Of a DNA stretch of 64,000 bases, positions 1 through 8,830 are shown piece after piece. The notes beneath the pieces are model-generated. The model did not search any database and was not told the DNA's origin. It saw nothing but the letters and a program-made list of their open reading frames with translations. Made by a program: the position numbers and the translations under genes. Position 1 is the first letter of the stretch. Each line of letters starts with the position of its first letter. The stretch is from Limnohabitans_A sp048020265 (GTDB taxonomy: Bacteria; Pseudomonadota; Gammaproteobacteria; Burkholderiales; Burkholderiaceae_C), in contig NZ_CP171843.1 in NCBI RefSeq assembly GCF_048020265.1, positions 558,001 through 622,000 on the forward strand. Direction: 5' to 3'.

Positions 1-620
1 TGGGTATTTACGCCGCCTCGCAGCAAAACAAGGCGGGTGATATGGGCGTGATGACTCTCAGCCAGTTGGGTCTGGCGCTGCCCAATTTCTGGCTGGCCAT
101 TCTTTTGATCCTGCTCTTTGCGGTGCACCTGGAGTGGGTGAGTGCGGGTGGTTTTCCGGGGTGGTCCCAAGACGATGGTGGCGGGGTGCTGGAGGGCGTC
201 AAGGCTTTGCTGCTGCCCGCCATGGCGCTGGCGGCGGTGCAGACGGCCATCTTGACGCGGGTGACCCGCTCGGCCGTGCTCGACACCTTGCGCGAGGACT
301 TTGTGCGCACTGCCCGGGCCAAAGGCCTGTCGCGCCGCCAAGTGCTGTGGGGCCATGTGCTGCGCAACGCCATGATCCCGGTGCTCACCGTGATGGGCCT
401 GCAGTTTGGCAATCTGATCACCAGCGCCATCGTGATTGAAAACGTGTTTGTGCTGCCGGGCATTGGGCGGCTGATTTTTCAGGCCATTGCCAACCGCGAC
501 CTGATCGTGGTGCGCGATGTGGTCATGTTGTTGGCGGCGCTGGTCATCCTGATCAACTTTTGCATCGACGTGCTGTATGCGTGGATCGATCCGCGATTGA
601 AGGCGGGCCATGCGGGATAA
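1..620 (+). CDS. ABC transporter permease, DppB/GsiC type (5' end cut off)
   Basis: This is the inner-membrane permease of a peptide-type ABC importer, homologous to DppB/GsiC. The reading frame is already open at base 3, so the N-terminal third lies outside the window. The visible part holds hydrophobic segments and the cytoplasmic EAA loop (TARAKGLSRRQVLWGHVLRN), which contacts the ATPase, followed by the family's typical C-terminal end with the words YAWIDPRLK. It overlaps the next permease gene by 11 bases, as expected in a dpp-type operon in the order permease, permease, ATPase, ATPase, binding protein. The substrate cannot be read from sequence; a dipeptide, oligopeptide or glutathione is possible. 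Confidence 0.9.
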   Translation, partial: GIYAASQQNKAGDMGVMTLSQLGLALPNFWLAILLILLFAVHLEWVSAGGFPGWSQDDGGGVLEGVKALLLPAMALAAVQTAILTRVTRSAVLDTLREDFVRTARAKGLSRRQVLWGHVLRNAMIPVLTVMGLQFGNLITSAIVIENVFVLPGIGRLIFQAIANRDLIVVRDVVMLLAALVILINFCIDVLYAWIDPRLKAGHAG

Positions 621-1455
621 CAACACATTTTGGCGACGCGCCTTGCGCCACCCGAGTTTTTTAGCAGGCGGGGCCATGGTGCTGCTGATGGTGCTGTGCG
701 CGGTGCTGTCCTTATTTTGGTCGCCTTACCCGGTGGGCGACATCGACATCCCCAACAAACTGGCCTCGCCCAGCGCCGCGCACTGGCTAGGCACCGACAG
801 CCTGGGGCGCGACATCGGTTCTTTGCTCCTGGTGGGCAGCCAAAATTCTTTGCTGGTGGGCTTTATTGCGGTGGGCATTGGCCTGGGTGTGGGCGTGCCT
901 TTGGGTTTGCTGGCCTCGGCGCGGCGCGGCTGGGTGGAGGAGCTCATCATGCGGGCCTCGGACTTCACCTTCGCCTTTCCGGCTTTGTTGTCGGCCATCA
1001 TGCTGACCGCGATCTATGGGCCGGGCCTGGTGGTGAGCATTGTGGCCATTGGCATTTTCAACATCCCGGTGTTTGCCCGCATTTCGCGCGGTGCCGCCAA
1101 CGCGGTCTGGGCGCGGGACTATACAGCGGCTGCCCGCGCCGCAGGCCAGGGCCCGCTGGCCATCACACTCACGCATGTGCTGCCCAACATCGCGAGCGTG
1201 TTGATCGTGCAGACGACCATCCAGTTCGCCATCGCCATCCTGGCCGAGGCGGCTTTGTCTTATCTGGGTCTTGGCACGCAGCCGCCGCAGCCCAGCTGGG
1301 GCCGCATGCTCAACGAAGCGCAGTCGCAGATGTTTCAAGCCCCCATGCTGGCGGTGTACCCTGGCGCGGCCATTGCGCTGGCGGTGCTGGGGCTGAATTT
1401 GCTCGGCGATGGTTTGCGCGACGTGCTCGACCCCCGGCTGGCGCGGCAAAGGTGA
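610..1455 (+). CDS. ABC transporter permease, DppC/GsiD type
   Basis: This is the second inner-membrane permease of the peptide-type importer (281 residues, normal for DppC). A cytoplasmic N-terminus is followed by a first membrane helix (about residues 17-34) and the family sequence HWLGTDSLGRDIGS near residue 58. A block of five helices carries the EAA loop (AARAAGQGPLAITLTHVLPN) near residue 170. The C-terminus DGLRDVLDPRL is characteristic of DppC. The start codon lies inside the end of the upstream permease gene, which suggests translational coupling. It should form a heterodimer with the upstream protein. Confidence 0.92.
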   Translation: MRDNNTFWRRALRHPSFLAGGAMVLLMVLCAVLSLFWSPYPVGDIDIPNKLASPSAAHWLGTDSLGRDIGSLLLVGSQNSLLVGFIAVGIGLGVGVPLGLLASARRGWVEELIMRASDFTFAFPALLSAIMLTAIYGPGLVVSIVAIGIFNIPVFARISRGAANAVWARDYTAAARAAGQGPLAITLTHVLPNIASVLIVQTTIQFAIAILAEAALSYLGLGTQPPQPSWGRMLNEAQSQMFQAPMLAVYPGAAIALAVLGLNLLGDGLRDVLDPRLARQR

Positions 1456-1457
1456 GC

Positions 1458-2462
1458 ATGAACGATCTATCAAGCGCCAAGCCGTTGCTGCAAGTCGATG
1501 ATTTGCGCGTGAGCCTGCCCACGGCCCGGGGCTGGGCGCAGGCCCTGCGTGGCGTGTCCTGGCGCATGGAGCGGGGCCAGACGGTAGGCCTGATTGGCGA
1601 GAGTGGCAGTGGCAAATCGCTCACCGCATTGGCCCTGATGGGCTTGTTGCCCGAACGCGCCCGTGTGAGCGGTTCCATCGTGTTCAAGGAGCAGGAGTTG
1701 GTGGGCCTGCCCGAGCCGCAGATGTGCCAGCTGCGCGGTGCCCGCATGGCCATGATCTTCCAGGAGCCGATGACGGCGCTCAACCCCTTGCATCCGATCT
1801 GGAAGCAGATCGCCGAGCCCTTGCGCCTGCACCAGCACATGAGCGCCAGCGACGCCAAAGCCCGCGCCCTGCAACTGCTCGAACGCGTGCAGTTGCCCCG
1901 TGCGCGTGAACGGCTGGATGCCTATCCGCACGAGTTGTCGGGCGGGCAACGCCAGCGCGTGATGATCTCGATCGCGCTGGCCTGCAGTCCCGACCTGCTG
2001 ATTGCCGACGAGCCCACCACCGCGCTGGATGTGACGGTGCAAAAAGAGGTGTTGCGGCTCATCCAGCAACTGGTGCGTGAAGATGGCATGGGCTTGCTCT
2101 TGATCAGCCACGACCTGGGCCTGATGCAGGACCAGGTGGACCGTGTGATGGTGATGTACGGTGGCGCGGTGGTCGAGAGCGCGGCCACGCCCGAGCTGTT
2201 TGCGCACCGGGCGCACCCCTACACGCGGGGCTTATTTGCGGCGCGGCCGCGTCTGGGCTTGGCCCGCGGCACGCGCCTCACCACCATCCCCGGCAGCGTG
2301 CCCGAGCTGATGGATTTTCCGGCAGGTTGTGCGTTTGCCGACCGCTGCAGCTTGGCGGTGGAGGATTGCCGCCAGACACCGCCGCAGGCTGAAAGCATCG
2401 ACCGCGAAACCAAGGGTGATGAGCCCCATGTGGTCAGTTGCCCGCGCTGGAGGCTGTCATGA
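1458..2462 (+). CDS. Peptide ABC transporter ATP-binding protein, DppD/OppD type
   Basis: This is the first ATPase of the peptide importer (334 residues). It has Walker A GESGSGKS (about residue 47), the signature LSGGQRQR, Walker B LLIADEPTTALD, and the OppD/DppD C-terminal extension with clustered cysteines (GCAFADRCSLAVEDC) found in peptide importers. The open frame extends far upstream in the same phase, but that stretch is antisense to nothing and out of phase with the real permease gene. The ATG two bases after the permease stop is the sensible start. The AAAGGTGAG just before it overlaps that stop and can serve as ribosome binding site. Its end overlaps the next ATPase by ATGA. Confidence 0.92.
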   Translation: MNDLSSAKPLLQVDDLRVSLPTARGWAQALRGVSWRMERGQTVGLIGESGSGKSLTALALMGLLPERARVSGSIVFKEQELVGLPEPQMCQLRGARMAMIFQEPMTALNPLHPIWKQIAEPLRLHQHMSASDAKARALQLLERVQLPRARERLDAYPHELSGGQRQRVMISIALACSPDLLIADEPTTALDVTVQKEVLRLIQQLVREDGMGLLLISHDLGLMQDQVDRVMVMYGGAVVESAATPELFAHRAHPYTRGLFAARPRLGLARGTRLTTIPGSVPELMDFPAGCAFADRCSLAVEDCRQTPPQAESIDRETKGDEPHVVSCPRWRLS

Positions 2463-3298
2463 GCGTGCCGCCCACATCTGCCCCTCTGCTGGAGGTGAAA
2501 CACTTGGGACGGCGCTTTGCCTTGCCCCGCACGGGTTTGTTCCAACCCGCAGGCGCTTTGCAGGCTTTGTCTGACGTGAGCTTCACGCTGCAGCCGGGCA
2601 AAAGTTTGGGCATTGTGGGCGAATCGGGCTCGGGCAAGTCCACGCTGGCGCGACTGGTCATGGCTCTGGACACGCCCACCGAGGGGCAGGTGGTGTTCAA
2701 AGGGGTAGACGTGCACCAGACCCACGGGCAGGCGCTGCGTCAGTTGCGCAGTGGTTTTCAGATGGTGTTTCAGGACCCGTATGGCTCGCTGGACCCGCGC
2801 CAAAAAGTGCTGGCCATCGTGACCGAGCCGATCAAGACCTTGGTCGAACCTGCGGATGGCCGAACGGAGCTGCGCGACCGTGCTGCCCAGGCTTTGAGCG
2901 AGGTAGGCCTCAGAAGCGCAGACCTTGACAAATACCCGCACGAATTCTCGGGCGGTCAACGCCAGCGCATTGCCATTGCCCGCGCCCTGATCACGCGCCC
3001 TGCATTGATCGTGGCCGATGAGCCGGTCAGTGCGCTCGATGTGTCGGTGCAGGCCCAAGTGCTGAACCTGATGATGGACCTGCAAGACCGCTACGGCCTG
3101 AGTTATCTGTTCGTCAGCCACGATCTGGCGGTGGTGAATTTGATGTGCGACGATGTGCTGGTCTTGCAGTCAGGCCGCGTGGTGGAACAAGGCCCCGCAA
3201 GCCAAATTTTTCAGCAGGCCGAGCACCCTTACACTCGCAAGTTATTGGCCGCCATTCCGGGCCAGCCCCCTTCATTTTTGACGCAGGAGACCCCATGA
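2459..3298 (+). CDS. Peptide ABC transporter ATP-binding protein, DppF/OppF type
   Basis: This is the second ATPase of the peptide importer. It is 279 residues, shorter than the roughly 330 of DppF because the C-terminal extension is reduced to a stub after HPYTRKLL. It carries Walker A GESGSGKST, the signature FSGGQRQRIAIARAL and Walker B LIVADEPVSALD. The start is the ATG overlapping the stop of the preceding ATPase (ATGA), and its own stop overlaps the start of the binding-protein gene in the same way. The five genes are therefore tightly coupled. It would work as a heterodimer with the DppD-like protein beneath the two permeases. Confidence 0.9.
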   Translation: MSVPPTSAPLLEVKHLGRRFALPRTGLFQPAGALQALSDVSFTLQPGKSLGIVGESGSGKSTLARLVMALDTPTEGQVVFKGVDVHQTHGQALRQLRSGFQMVFQDPYGSLDPRQKVLAIVTEPIKTLVEPADGRTELRDRAAQALSEVGLRSADLDKYPHEFSGGQRQRIAIARALITRPALIVADEPVSALDVSVQAQVLNLMMDLQDRYGLSYLFVSHDLAVVNLMCDDVLVLQSGRVVEQGPASQIFQQAEHPYTRKLLAAIPGQPPSFLTQETP

Positions 3299-4812
3299 AA
3301 AACGTCTTTTCTTTGACCCGCCGCACCCTCGCTTTGAGCTCGGTCGCCGTGTTGGTCGCCACTGGGGTGGCTGCCCCTTTGCAGGCGCAAGCGCAATCGC
3401 GCAAGGACACCGTCACGCTGGGCATGATCCTGGAGCCCACCAGCCTCGACCCGACCATGGCCCCTGCTGCGGCCATTGGTGAGGTGGTCCACTACAACAT
3501 CCTCGAGGGCCTGACCAAAATCAATGTGGATGGCAGCATCAGCCCCTTGCTGGCCGAGAGCTGGAAAATGGATGCCGACGGCAAGGCCTACACCTTCAAG
3601 CTGCGCAAGGGCGTGAAGTTTTCTGATGGTGCGCCGTTCGACTCTGCCGCTGTCAAGTTCAGCTTCGAGCGGGCCAAAGACGCCAAGAGCACCAACAAGG
3701 CCAAAGGCGCGGTGTTCAACAACATCAGCCACATCTCGACCCCCGACGCACACACCGTGGTGCTGGTGCTGAGCAACCCGGACGGCAACTTCTTGTTCCG
3801 CATGGGTGAGAACACCGCCGTGATCTTGCACCCGGACAGCGCCGCCAACGCCGCCACCAAGCCCGTGGGCACAGGCCCCTACAAACTCGACAGCTGGGCC
3901 AAAGGCTCTGCGGTGACTTTGTCCAAATGGGATGGCTTTCGCGATGCCGCTTCTGTCAAAGTGAAGAAAGTCACTTTCCGTTTCATCAACGATTCGGCCG
4001 CCCAGGTGGCCGCCTTGCTGGCGGGCGACATCGACGGCATGCCGCGTTTCCAGTCGCCGCAAAGCTTGGCACAGTTTCAGAAAGACAAACGCTTTGTGGT
4101 TGAAATGGGCAGCACGGCCGGCAAAGGCATCATGACCATCAACAACCGCAAGAAGCCGTTCGACGATGTGCGCGTGCGCCGCGCGCTGTCGCATGCGATC
4201 GACAAGAAAGCCTTCATTGACGGCGTGTTTGAAGGTCTGGCCAAGCCCATCGGCAGCCACATGGCACCCACCGATGCGGGCTATGTGGAGTTGAGCAACA
4301 CCTACGCTTACGACCCCGAAAAAGCCAAGGCCCTGCTCAAGGAAGCCGGGGTGCAAACCCCGCTGAACGTGACCCTGACCTTGCCCCCGCCGCCTTACGC
4401 CCGCAAGGGGGGTGAGATCCTGGCTGCGCAGTTGGCCAAAGTGGGCATCGTGGCCAAAATTGAAAACGTCGAATGGGCGCAGTGGCTGGGCGGCACGTTC
4501 AAGGGCAACTTTGACCTGACGGTCATCAACCACGTTGAACCACTGGACTACATGAACTACGCCAACCCGCAGTACTACTGGGGTTACGACAGCAAGGCTT
4601 TCCGCGACTTGGCGGCCAAACACGCGGCCACCACGGCGGCCAAAGAGCGCACGCAGCTGTTTGGCGACATGCAGCGCATGATCGCCAAGGATGCGGTCAA
4701 CGTGTTCCTGTTCAACGCCACCAACACCGCGGTGTACCGCAAAGGCCTCAAAGGCCTGTGGTCGAGCTCGCCGATTTTTGCCAACGACATGTCGGCCGTG
4801 TCCTGGCAATAA
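3295..4812 (+). CDS. Periplasmic peptide-binding protein, SBP_bac_5 family
   Basis: This is the periplasmic solute receptor of the importer (505 residues, usual for family 5). It has a basic N-terminus and hydrophobic stretch ending in PLQAQAQS, a clear Sec signal peptide of about 32 residues. Next come the family features LEPTSLDP, YNILEGLTK and FKLRKGVKFSDG, and later RRALSHAIDKKAF. The start ATG overlaps the stop of the ATPase gene and is preceded by GGAGA. Placing the receptor gene last is the reverse of the E. coli dpp order. The ligand is unknown; a small peptide or glutathione-like compound fits the family. Confidence 0.9.
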   Translation: MKNVFSLTRRTLALSSVAVLVATGVAAPLQAQAQSRKDTVTLGMILEPTSLDPTMAPAAAIGEVVHYNILEGLTKINVDGSISPLLAESWKMDADGKAYTFKLRKGVKFSDGAPFDSAAVKFSFERAKDAKSTNKAKGAVFNNISHISTPDAHTVVLVLSNPDGNFLFRMGENTAVILHPDSAANAATKPVGTGPYKLDSWAKGSAVTLSKWDGFRDAASVKVKKVTFRFINDSAAQVAALLAGDIDGMPRFQSPQSLAQFQKDKRFVVEMGSTAGKGIMTINNRKKPFDDVRVRRALSHAIDKKAFIDGVFEGLAKPIGSHMAPTDAGYVELSNTYAYDPEKAKALLKEAGVQTPLNVTLTLPPPPYARKGGEILAAQLAKVGIVAKIENVEWAQWLGGTFKGNFDLTVINHVEPLDYMNYANPQYYWGYDSKAFRDLAAKHAATTAAKERTQLFGDMQRMIAKDAVNVFLFNATNTAVYRKGLKGLWSSSPIFANDMSAVSWQ

Positions 4813-4849
4813 ATTGAGGGGCCGCCCAAAACTGCCCTGAAAAGCTTGC

Positions 4850-4855
4850 TATAAT
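4850..4855 (+). promoter_or_regulatory. -10 box of tRNA-Arg promoter
   Basis: TATAAT lies 13 bases before the mature 5' end of tRNA-Arg, the expected distance for a strong sigma-70 promoter. No good -35 hexamer is visible at 17 bases, so only the -10 is called. Confidence 0.6.
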
Positions 4856-4867
4856 TCGATGCATGAT

Positions 4868-4944
4868 GCGGCTGTAGCTCAGCTGGATAGAGTACTTGGC
4901 TACGAACCAAGGGGTCGTGGGTTCGATTCCTGCCAGCCGCACCA
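4868..4944 (+). tRNA. tRNA-Arg, anticodon ACG
   Basis: This is a 77-base cloverleaf with CCA encoded. The acceptor GCGGCTG pairs with CAGCCGC. The D stem is GCTC/GAGT, and the anticodon stem CTTGG/CCAAG encloses the loop CTACGAA. Anticodon ACG (wobble A normally becomes inosine) reads CGU, CGC and CGA. The T stem GTGGG carries the loop TTCGATT. It sits alone between the peptide transporter and greB. Confidence 0.97.
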
Positions 4945-4950
4945 AAAATT

Positions 4951-4984
4951 AGAAAGCCCACAACGCGAGTTGTGGGCTTTTTCT
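4951..4984 (+). terminator. Rho-independent terminator after tRNA-Arg
   Basis: Stem AAAGCCCACAAC / GTTGTGGGCTTT with a GCGA loop is followed by a run of T. It begins a few bases after the tRNA CCA end and separates the tRNA from greB. Confidence 0.9.
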
Positions 4985-5008
4985 ATTTTTGCCCTTGAAC
5001 ATCAGGAC

Positions 5009-5563
5009 ATGAGCAAAGCCTTCACCAAAGAGACCGACGGCGACGATGACGACGAGCTGGGTTTGCCGGCTTTGCCTTCAGGTGCACGCAACTACATGAC
5101 GCCAGGCGGCTACGCCCGACTGCGCGCCGAGCTGTTCACCCTGATCGATGACGAGCGGCCCAAGGTGGTCGAGATCGTGCATTGGGCCGCCAGCAACGGC
5201 GACCGCTCAGAAAACGGCGATTACCTCTACGGCAAAAAGCGTTTGCGCGAGATCGACCGGCGTATCCGTTTCCTGACCAAGCGGCTCGAAATCGCCGAAG
5301 TGGTGGATCCGGCCGTGCACCATGGCAGCGATCAGGTGTTCTTTGGGGCCACGGTCACCTACGCCGAGGCCTCAGGCGTCGAGCGCACAGTCACCATTTT
5401 GGGCATCGACGAAGCCGACAGCTTGCAAGGCCAGGTCAGTTGGGTCTCGCCGATCGCTCGCACCTTGCTCAAATCACGCGAGGGCGATGAACTCAAGTTG
5501 GTCACGCCTGCAGGTGTGCTGGACATCGAGGTGTTGCAGGTCCGCTATCCGGCGCCTGCTTGA
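5009..5563 (+). CDS. greB: Transcription elongation factor GreB
   Basis: GreB binds the secondary channel of RNA polymerase and stimulates cleavage of backtracked RNA. The protein has 184 residues, slightly longer than GreA/GreB because of an acidic N-terminal extension (DGDDDDE). The coiled-coil tip carries the conserved acidic loop in ASNGDRSENGDYLYGKKR, and the C-terminal FKBP-like domain has VSWVSPIARTLL, a GreB-type signature. The start is the ATG with AGGA just upstream; the longer frame would run back through the tRNA and terminator. It is convergent with spoT. Confidence 0.93.
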   Translation: MSKAFTKETDGDDDDELGLPALPSGARNYMTPGGYARLRAELFTLIDDERPKVVEIVHWAASNGDRSENGDYLYGKKRLREIDRRIRFLTKRLEIAEVVDPAVHHGSDQVFFGATVTYAEASGVERTVTILGIDEADSLQGQVSWVSPIARTLLKSREGDELKLVTPAGVLDIEVLQVRYPAPA

Positions 5564-5593
5564 TGCGGGCGTGCATACCGCAGATATCCGTTT

Positions 5594-7864
5594 TCAGTTC
5601 GGGGTATTGCCTTTGTGGGTCTGGCGTTCGGCCCGGACCACCGAGGGGGTGCGTTTGAGGTGACGCAGCACCTGCTCCAGGTGCGCCACATCCCGCACCG
5701 CAACGACAAACTTCAGCTCCGCCATGTCTTGTGGCGAATCGCTGCCCATGTCCACGTGCACGATGTCTGTCTCGGCAGTAGCCAGTGCACCGGCCACTCG
5801 GGCCAGTACACCCTTGCCATTGACCACGCTCACGTTGATGGCGGTCTCGAAGCTGCGGCTCAATTCGTCCGACCACTCCACACCAATGAAGCGCTCGCTG
5901 TCCTTGTGCTCCAGTTTGCGTGCAGTGGCGCAGTCCCGGGTGTGCACGGCCAGGCCTTCACCACGGCCCAGGTAGCCCACGATGTCGTCACCGGGCAGTG
6001 GACGACAGCAGCGCGAATAGACGACTGAAGCGTTCTCACTACCGTCCAGCGTGATGGCCCCTTGCGAGATGGATTCGTGCGCCGTGAAACGTTCCCGCGT
6101 CATCAGCAGTGCATCAGGCTTTTGGCCTCGCTCGGAAAGCAAAGCGGTCAGTCGCTTGGCCACAATGGTGGCGATGCGTTTGCCCAGGCCAATGTCCATC
6201 AGCAAATCTGCACGGTTACGGTTACCTGTGAAGCGCAGCAGTTTTTCCCAAATGAGTTGATCGTTGTCTTCGTCGGCCGGGAGTTTGTCGATGCCTTCAG
6301 CACGCAGGGCCTGTGACAGCAGTTTTTCGCCCAGCTCGACCGATTCGGTTTGCGCCATGGTCTTGAGGTGGTGGCGGATCTTGGAGCGGGCGCGCCCGGT
6401 GCGCACAAAGCCTAGCCAGGCTGGGTTGGGGGCCGACACGGGCGCGGTGATGACTTCCACCACATCGCCGTTTTTGAGCTCGGTGCGCAGCGGCACCTGG
6501 TCGCCGTTGATTCGGGCGGCCATGGCGTGGTCGCCTACTCGGCTGTGGATGGCATAAGCAAAGTCCACCACCGTGGCACCGCGTGGCAAAGCCATGATCT
6601 GGCTCTTGGGGGTGAACACATAGACGGCATCGGGGAACAGATCGACTTTGACATGGTCCCAAAATTCGGCCGCGTCGCGTGTTTCGGTCTGGATGTCCAA
6701 AAGCGATTGCAGCCACTGCGTGCCCAAGCGTTCCGATTGGGCGCTGGCCGATTCGTGCTCTTTGTACAGCCAGTGCGCGGCCACGCCAGATTCCGCCACC
6801 AGGTGCATGGCCTCGGTGCGCATCTGAAACTCGACGTTCACGCCCGATGGCCCCACCAAGGTGGTGTGCAGCGACTGGTAGCCGTTGACTTTGGCAATCG
6901 CGATGTGGTCCTTGAACTTGCCGGGCACAGGCTTGTAGATCTGGTGCAACCAGCCCAGGGCCGTGTAGCAGTCAATCACCGAAGGCACGATGACCCGGAA
7001 GCCGTAAATGTCGGTCACCTGGGCAAAGCTCAGGTGCTTCTCATCCATCTTTTTGTAGATGGAGTAGAGGGTTTTTTCGCGGCCACTGATGCGCACATCC
7101 ATTTTGGCCTGTGCAAACACGGCTTCGACATCGGCCTGCACCTTTTGAATCAAATCGCGGCGGCGGTTGCGTGCGCGCGAGACCGCCTTGGTCAAAACCG
7201 CATAACGCCAGGGCAGCAGGTGTTTGAAGGCCAGGTCTTGCAGTTCGCGGTAGATCTGGTTCAGACCCAGGCGGTGGGCAATCGGGGCATAAATTTCGAG
7301 GGTTTCCGAGGCGATGCGTCCCCACTTGCTGCGCGGCATGTCGCCCATGGTGCGCATGTTGTGGGTGCGGTCGGCCAGCTTGATGAGGATGACCCGCACA
7401 TCGCGGGCCATGGCCAGCAGCATCTTGCGAAACGACTCGGCCTGGTTTTCTTCGCGGGTGTTGAACTCCAGCTTGTCCAGCTTGGTCAGGCCATCCACCA
7501 ATTCGGCCACCTGGGAGCCGAAGCGCTCGATCAACTCGATCTTGGTGACGCCGCAGTCTTCCATCGCATCGTGCAACAGGGCTGCTGCCAATGCCTGGGC
7601 GTCCAGCTTCCATTCGGTGCACAAGCCGGCCACCGCGATCGGGTGGGTGATGTAGGGCTCGCCACTTTTGCGCATCTGGCCCAAATGGGCTTCGTCGGCA
7701 AATTTGTAGGCTTTGCGCACCATGTCGGTATCGGCTTCGCTCAGGTAACCGAGTTGGGCCTCCAGCACTGCAAAGCTGGCTGCTGCCGCGTTGGCCGCAG
7801 CAGGCGGCACGGCCTTGTGGCGGCTGTGACCTGCTGGGGTGGACGGGGGCATGGCGGTGCTCAT
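5594..7864 (-). CDS. spoT: Bifunctional (p)ppGpp synthase/hydrolase SpoT
   Basis: This is the stringent-response enzyme of 756 residues. The N-terminal HD hydrolase domain has YITHPIAVAGLC and the catalytic LLHDAMED, plus DRTHNMRTM. The synthase domain has RISGREKTLYSIYKKM and VTDIYGFRVIV. A TGS domain (VYVFTPKSQIMALPRGATVV) and a C-terminal ACT domain follow. Both active-site signatures look intact, so it should make and degrade ppGpp. The start MSTAMPPSTP is preferred to an upstream ATG (at 7909) that falls inside the terminator hairpin after rpoZ. It lies downstream of yicC-gmk-rpoZ but behind a terminator. Confidence 0.95.
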   Translation of the reverse strand: MSTAMPPSTPAGHSRHKAVPPAAANAAAASFAVLEAQLGYLSEADTDMVRKAYKFADEAHLGQMRKSGEPYITHPIAVAGLCTEWKLDAQALAAALLHDAMEDCGVTKIELIERFGSQVAELVDGLTKLDKLEFNTREENQAESFRKMLLAMARDVRVILIKLADRTHNMRTMGDMPRSKWGRIASETLEIYAPIAHRLGLNQIYRELQDLAFKHLLPWRYAVLTKAVSRARNRRRDLIQKVQADVEAVFAQAKMDVRISGREKTLYSIYKKMDEKHLSFAQVTDIYGFRVIVPSVIDCYTALGWLHQIYKPVPGKFKDHIAIAKVNGYQSLHTTLVGPSGVNVEFQMRTEAMHLVAESGVAAHWLYKEHESASAQSERLGTQWLQSLLDIQTETRDAAEFWDHVKVDLFPDAVYVFTPKSQIMALPRGATVVDFAYAIHSRVGDHAMAARINGDQVPLRTELKNGDVVEVITAPVSAPNPAWLGFVRTGRARSKIRHHLKTMAQTESVELGEKLLSQALRAEGIDKLPADEDNDQLIWEKLLRFTGNRNRADLLMDIGLGKRIATIVAKRLTALLSERGQKPDALLMTRERFTAHESISQGAITLDGSENASVVYSRCCRPLPGDDIVGYLGRGEGLAVHTRDCATARKLEHKDSERFIGVEWSDELSRSFETAINVSVVNGKGVLARVAGALATAETDIVHVDMGSDSPQDMAELKFVVAVRDVAHLEQVLRHLKRTPSVVRAERQTHKGNTPN

Positions 7865-7908
7865 GACGTCAATGTAACGCAAGCGTTGGCGGGTGTTTCT
7901 GGCGGGCA

Positions 7909-7933
7909 CAAAAAAGCCCCATGACTGGGGCTT
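7909..7933 (-). terminator. Terminator between rpoZ and spoT
   Basis: On the minus strand AAGCCCC-AGTCAT-GGGGCTT is followed by TTTT. It closes the yicC-gmk-rpoZ unit, so spoT probably depends partly on read-through or on its own promoter. Confidence 0.85.
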
Positions 7934-7967
7934 GATGGGATCCGGCCACGGCCGGATGAGGCGTGCT

Positions 7968-8168
7968 TCAGGCCACGCGCTTGAGCATCTCGATGCCGAC
8001 CTTGCCAGCAGCGATTTCGCGCAAGGCGGTCACGCCGGGCTTGTTTTTGCTCTCGATGCGGGGCGTGTGGCCCTGGCTCAGCATGCGGGCGCGGTAAGTG
8101 GCGGCCAAAACCAGCTGAAAGCGGTTGGGGATCTGTTCCAGGCAATCTTCAACAGTGATGCGGGCCAT
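7968..8168 (-). CDS. rpoZ: RNA polymerase omega subunit
   Basis: The protein has 66 residues beginning MARITVEDCLEQIPNRFQLV, the highly conserved omega N-terminus that binds the beta' subunit. The core continues with LAATYRARML and then VTALREIAAG. The length matches short betaproteobacterial omegas. It lies 30 bases after gmk on the same strand, the usual neighbour, and is followed by a terminator. Confidence 0.97.
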   Translation of the reverse strand: MARITVEDCLEQIPNRFQLVLAATYRARMLSQGHTPRIESKNKPGVTALREIAAGKVGIEMLKRVA

Positions 8169-8198
8169 GAGTGTTCCTTGAAAATGTCTGTTCGGGGT

Positions 8199-8819
8199 TC
8201 AAGCCATCTTGAGGGCTTGAAAGGTGTCAGGCCGGGCACGGCGCTGAACGTGGTATTTGAGCCGCTGGGCGTGAACAACCGCTTTAAGGTCAAACAGGGC
8301 ACGATCAAATACTTCATTGATTATAACGAAGTCGAATTCTTGGGCTTGTGCCATCTCCACCGCCGCATTCTGCAGGCGCAGCTCGATGATCTCGGGTGCA
8401 TCCTCGCCCCGGCGCTCCAGGCGTGAGCGCAATTCTTCCCAGCTGGGCGGCAGGATGAAGATCAGCACCGCGTTGGCGTACATCTTCTTGATTTGCAAGG
8501 CGCCCTGGTAGTCGATTTCTAGCACCACATCGGCCCCTTGGGCCATGCGGTCTTCGATCATCTTTTTGGAGGTGCCGTAGCGCTGGCCGTGCACATGGGC
8601 CCACTCGACAAAGGCGTCGGCCAGTACCATGGCGTCGAACTCCTGCGCCGAGGCAAAAAAGTATTCTCGGCCGTGCTTTTCCTGGCCTCGGGGGGCGCGG
8701 GTGGTGTGCGAGACGGTGGGTTGTACGCGCGAATCCAGCTCCATCAAGGCCTTGACCAGACTGGATTTGCCAGCCCCGCTGGGGGCGGCTACGACAAACA
8801 GGTTTCCTGGGTAATCCAT
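8199..8819 (-). CDS. gmk: Guanylate kinase
   Basis: This enzyme phosphorylates GMP to GDP with ATP in the cytoplasm (206 residues, normal length). The P-loop APSGAGKSSL lies at residues 12-21. The GMP-binding part carries SHTTRAPRGQEKHGREYFF, and the CORE region has VVLEIDYQGALQIKK. The lid contains RLERRGEDAPE. It starts 11 bases after yicC and precedes rpoZ. The three genes form the conserved unit known in many proteobacteria. Confidence 0.97.
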   Translation of the reverse strand: MDYPGNLFVVAAPSGAGKSSLVKALMELDSRVQPTVSHTTRAPRGQEKHGREYFFASAQEFDAMVLADAFVEWAHVHGQRYGTSKKMIEDRMAQGADVVLEIDYQGALQIKKMYANAVLIFILPPSWEELRSRLERRGEDAPEIIELRLQNAAVEMAQAQEFDFVIINEVFDRALFDLKAVVHAQRLKYHVQRRARPDTFQALKMA

Positions 8820-8830
8820 GTTCAGGCTCT

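Noticed and set aside
630..1457. N-terminal extension of the DppD-like ATPase
   Set aside because: It overlaps a complete permease gene in another frame, and the ATPase family starts at the ATG at 1458.
3229..4809. Long minus-strand frame opposite the peptide-binding protein gene
   Set aside because: There is no ribosome binding site or domain, and the sense gene is certain.
7865..7909. Upstream ATG for spoT
   Set aside because: It falls at the rho-independent terminator after rpoZ; the N-terminus from 7864 fits the family better.
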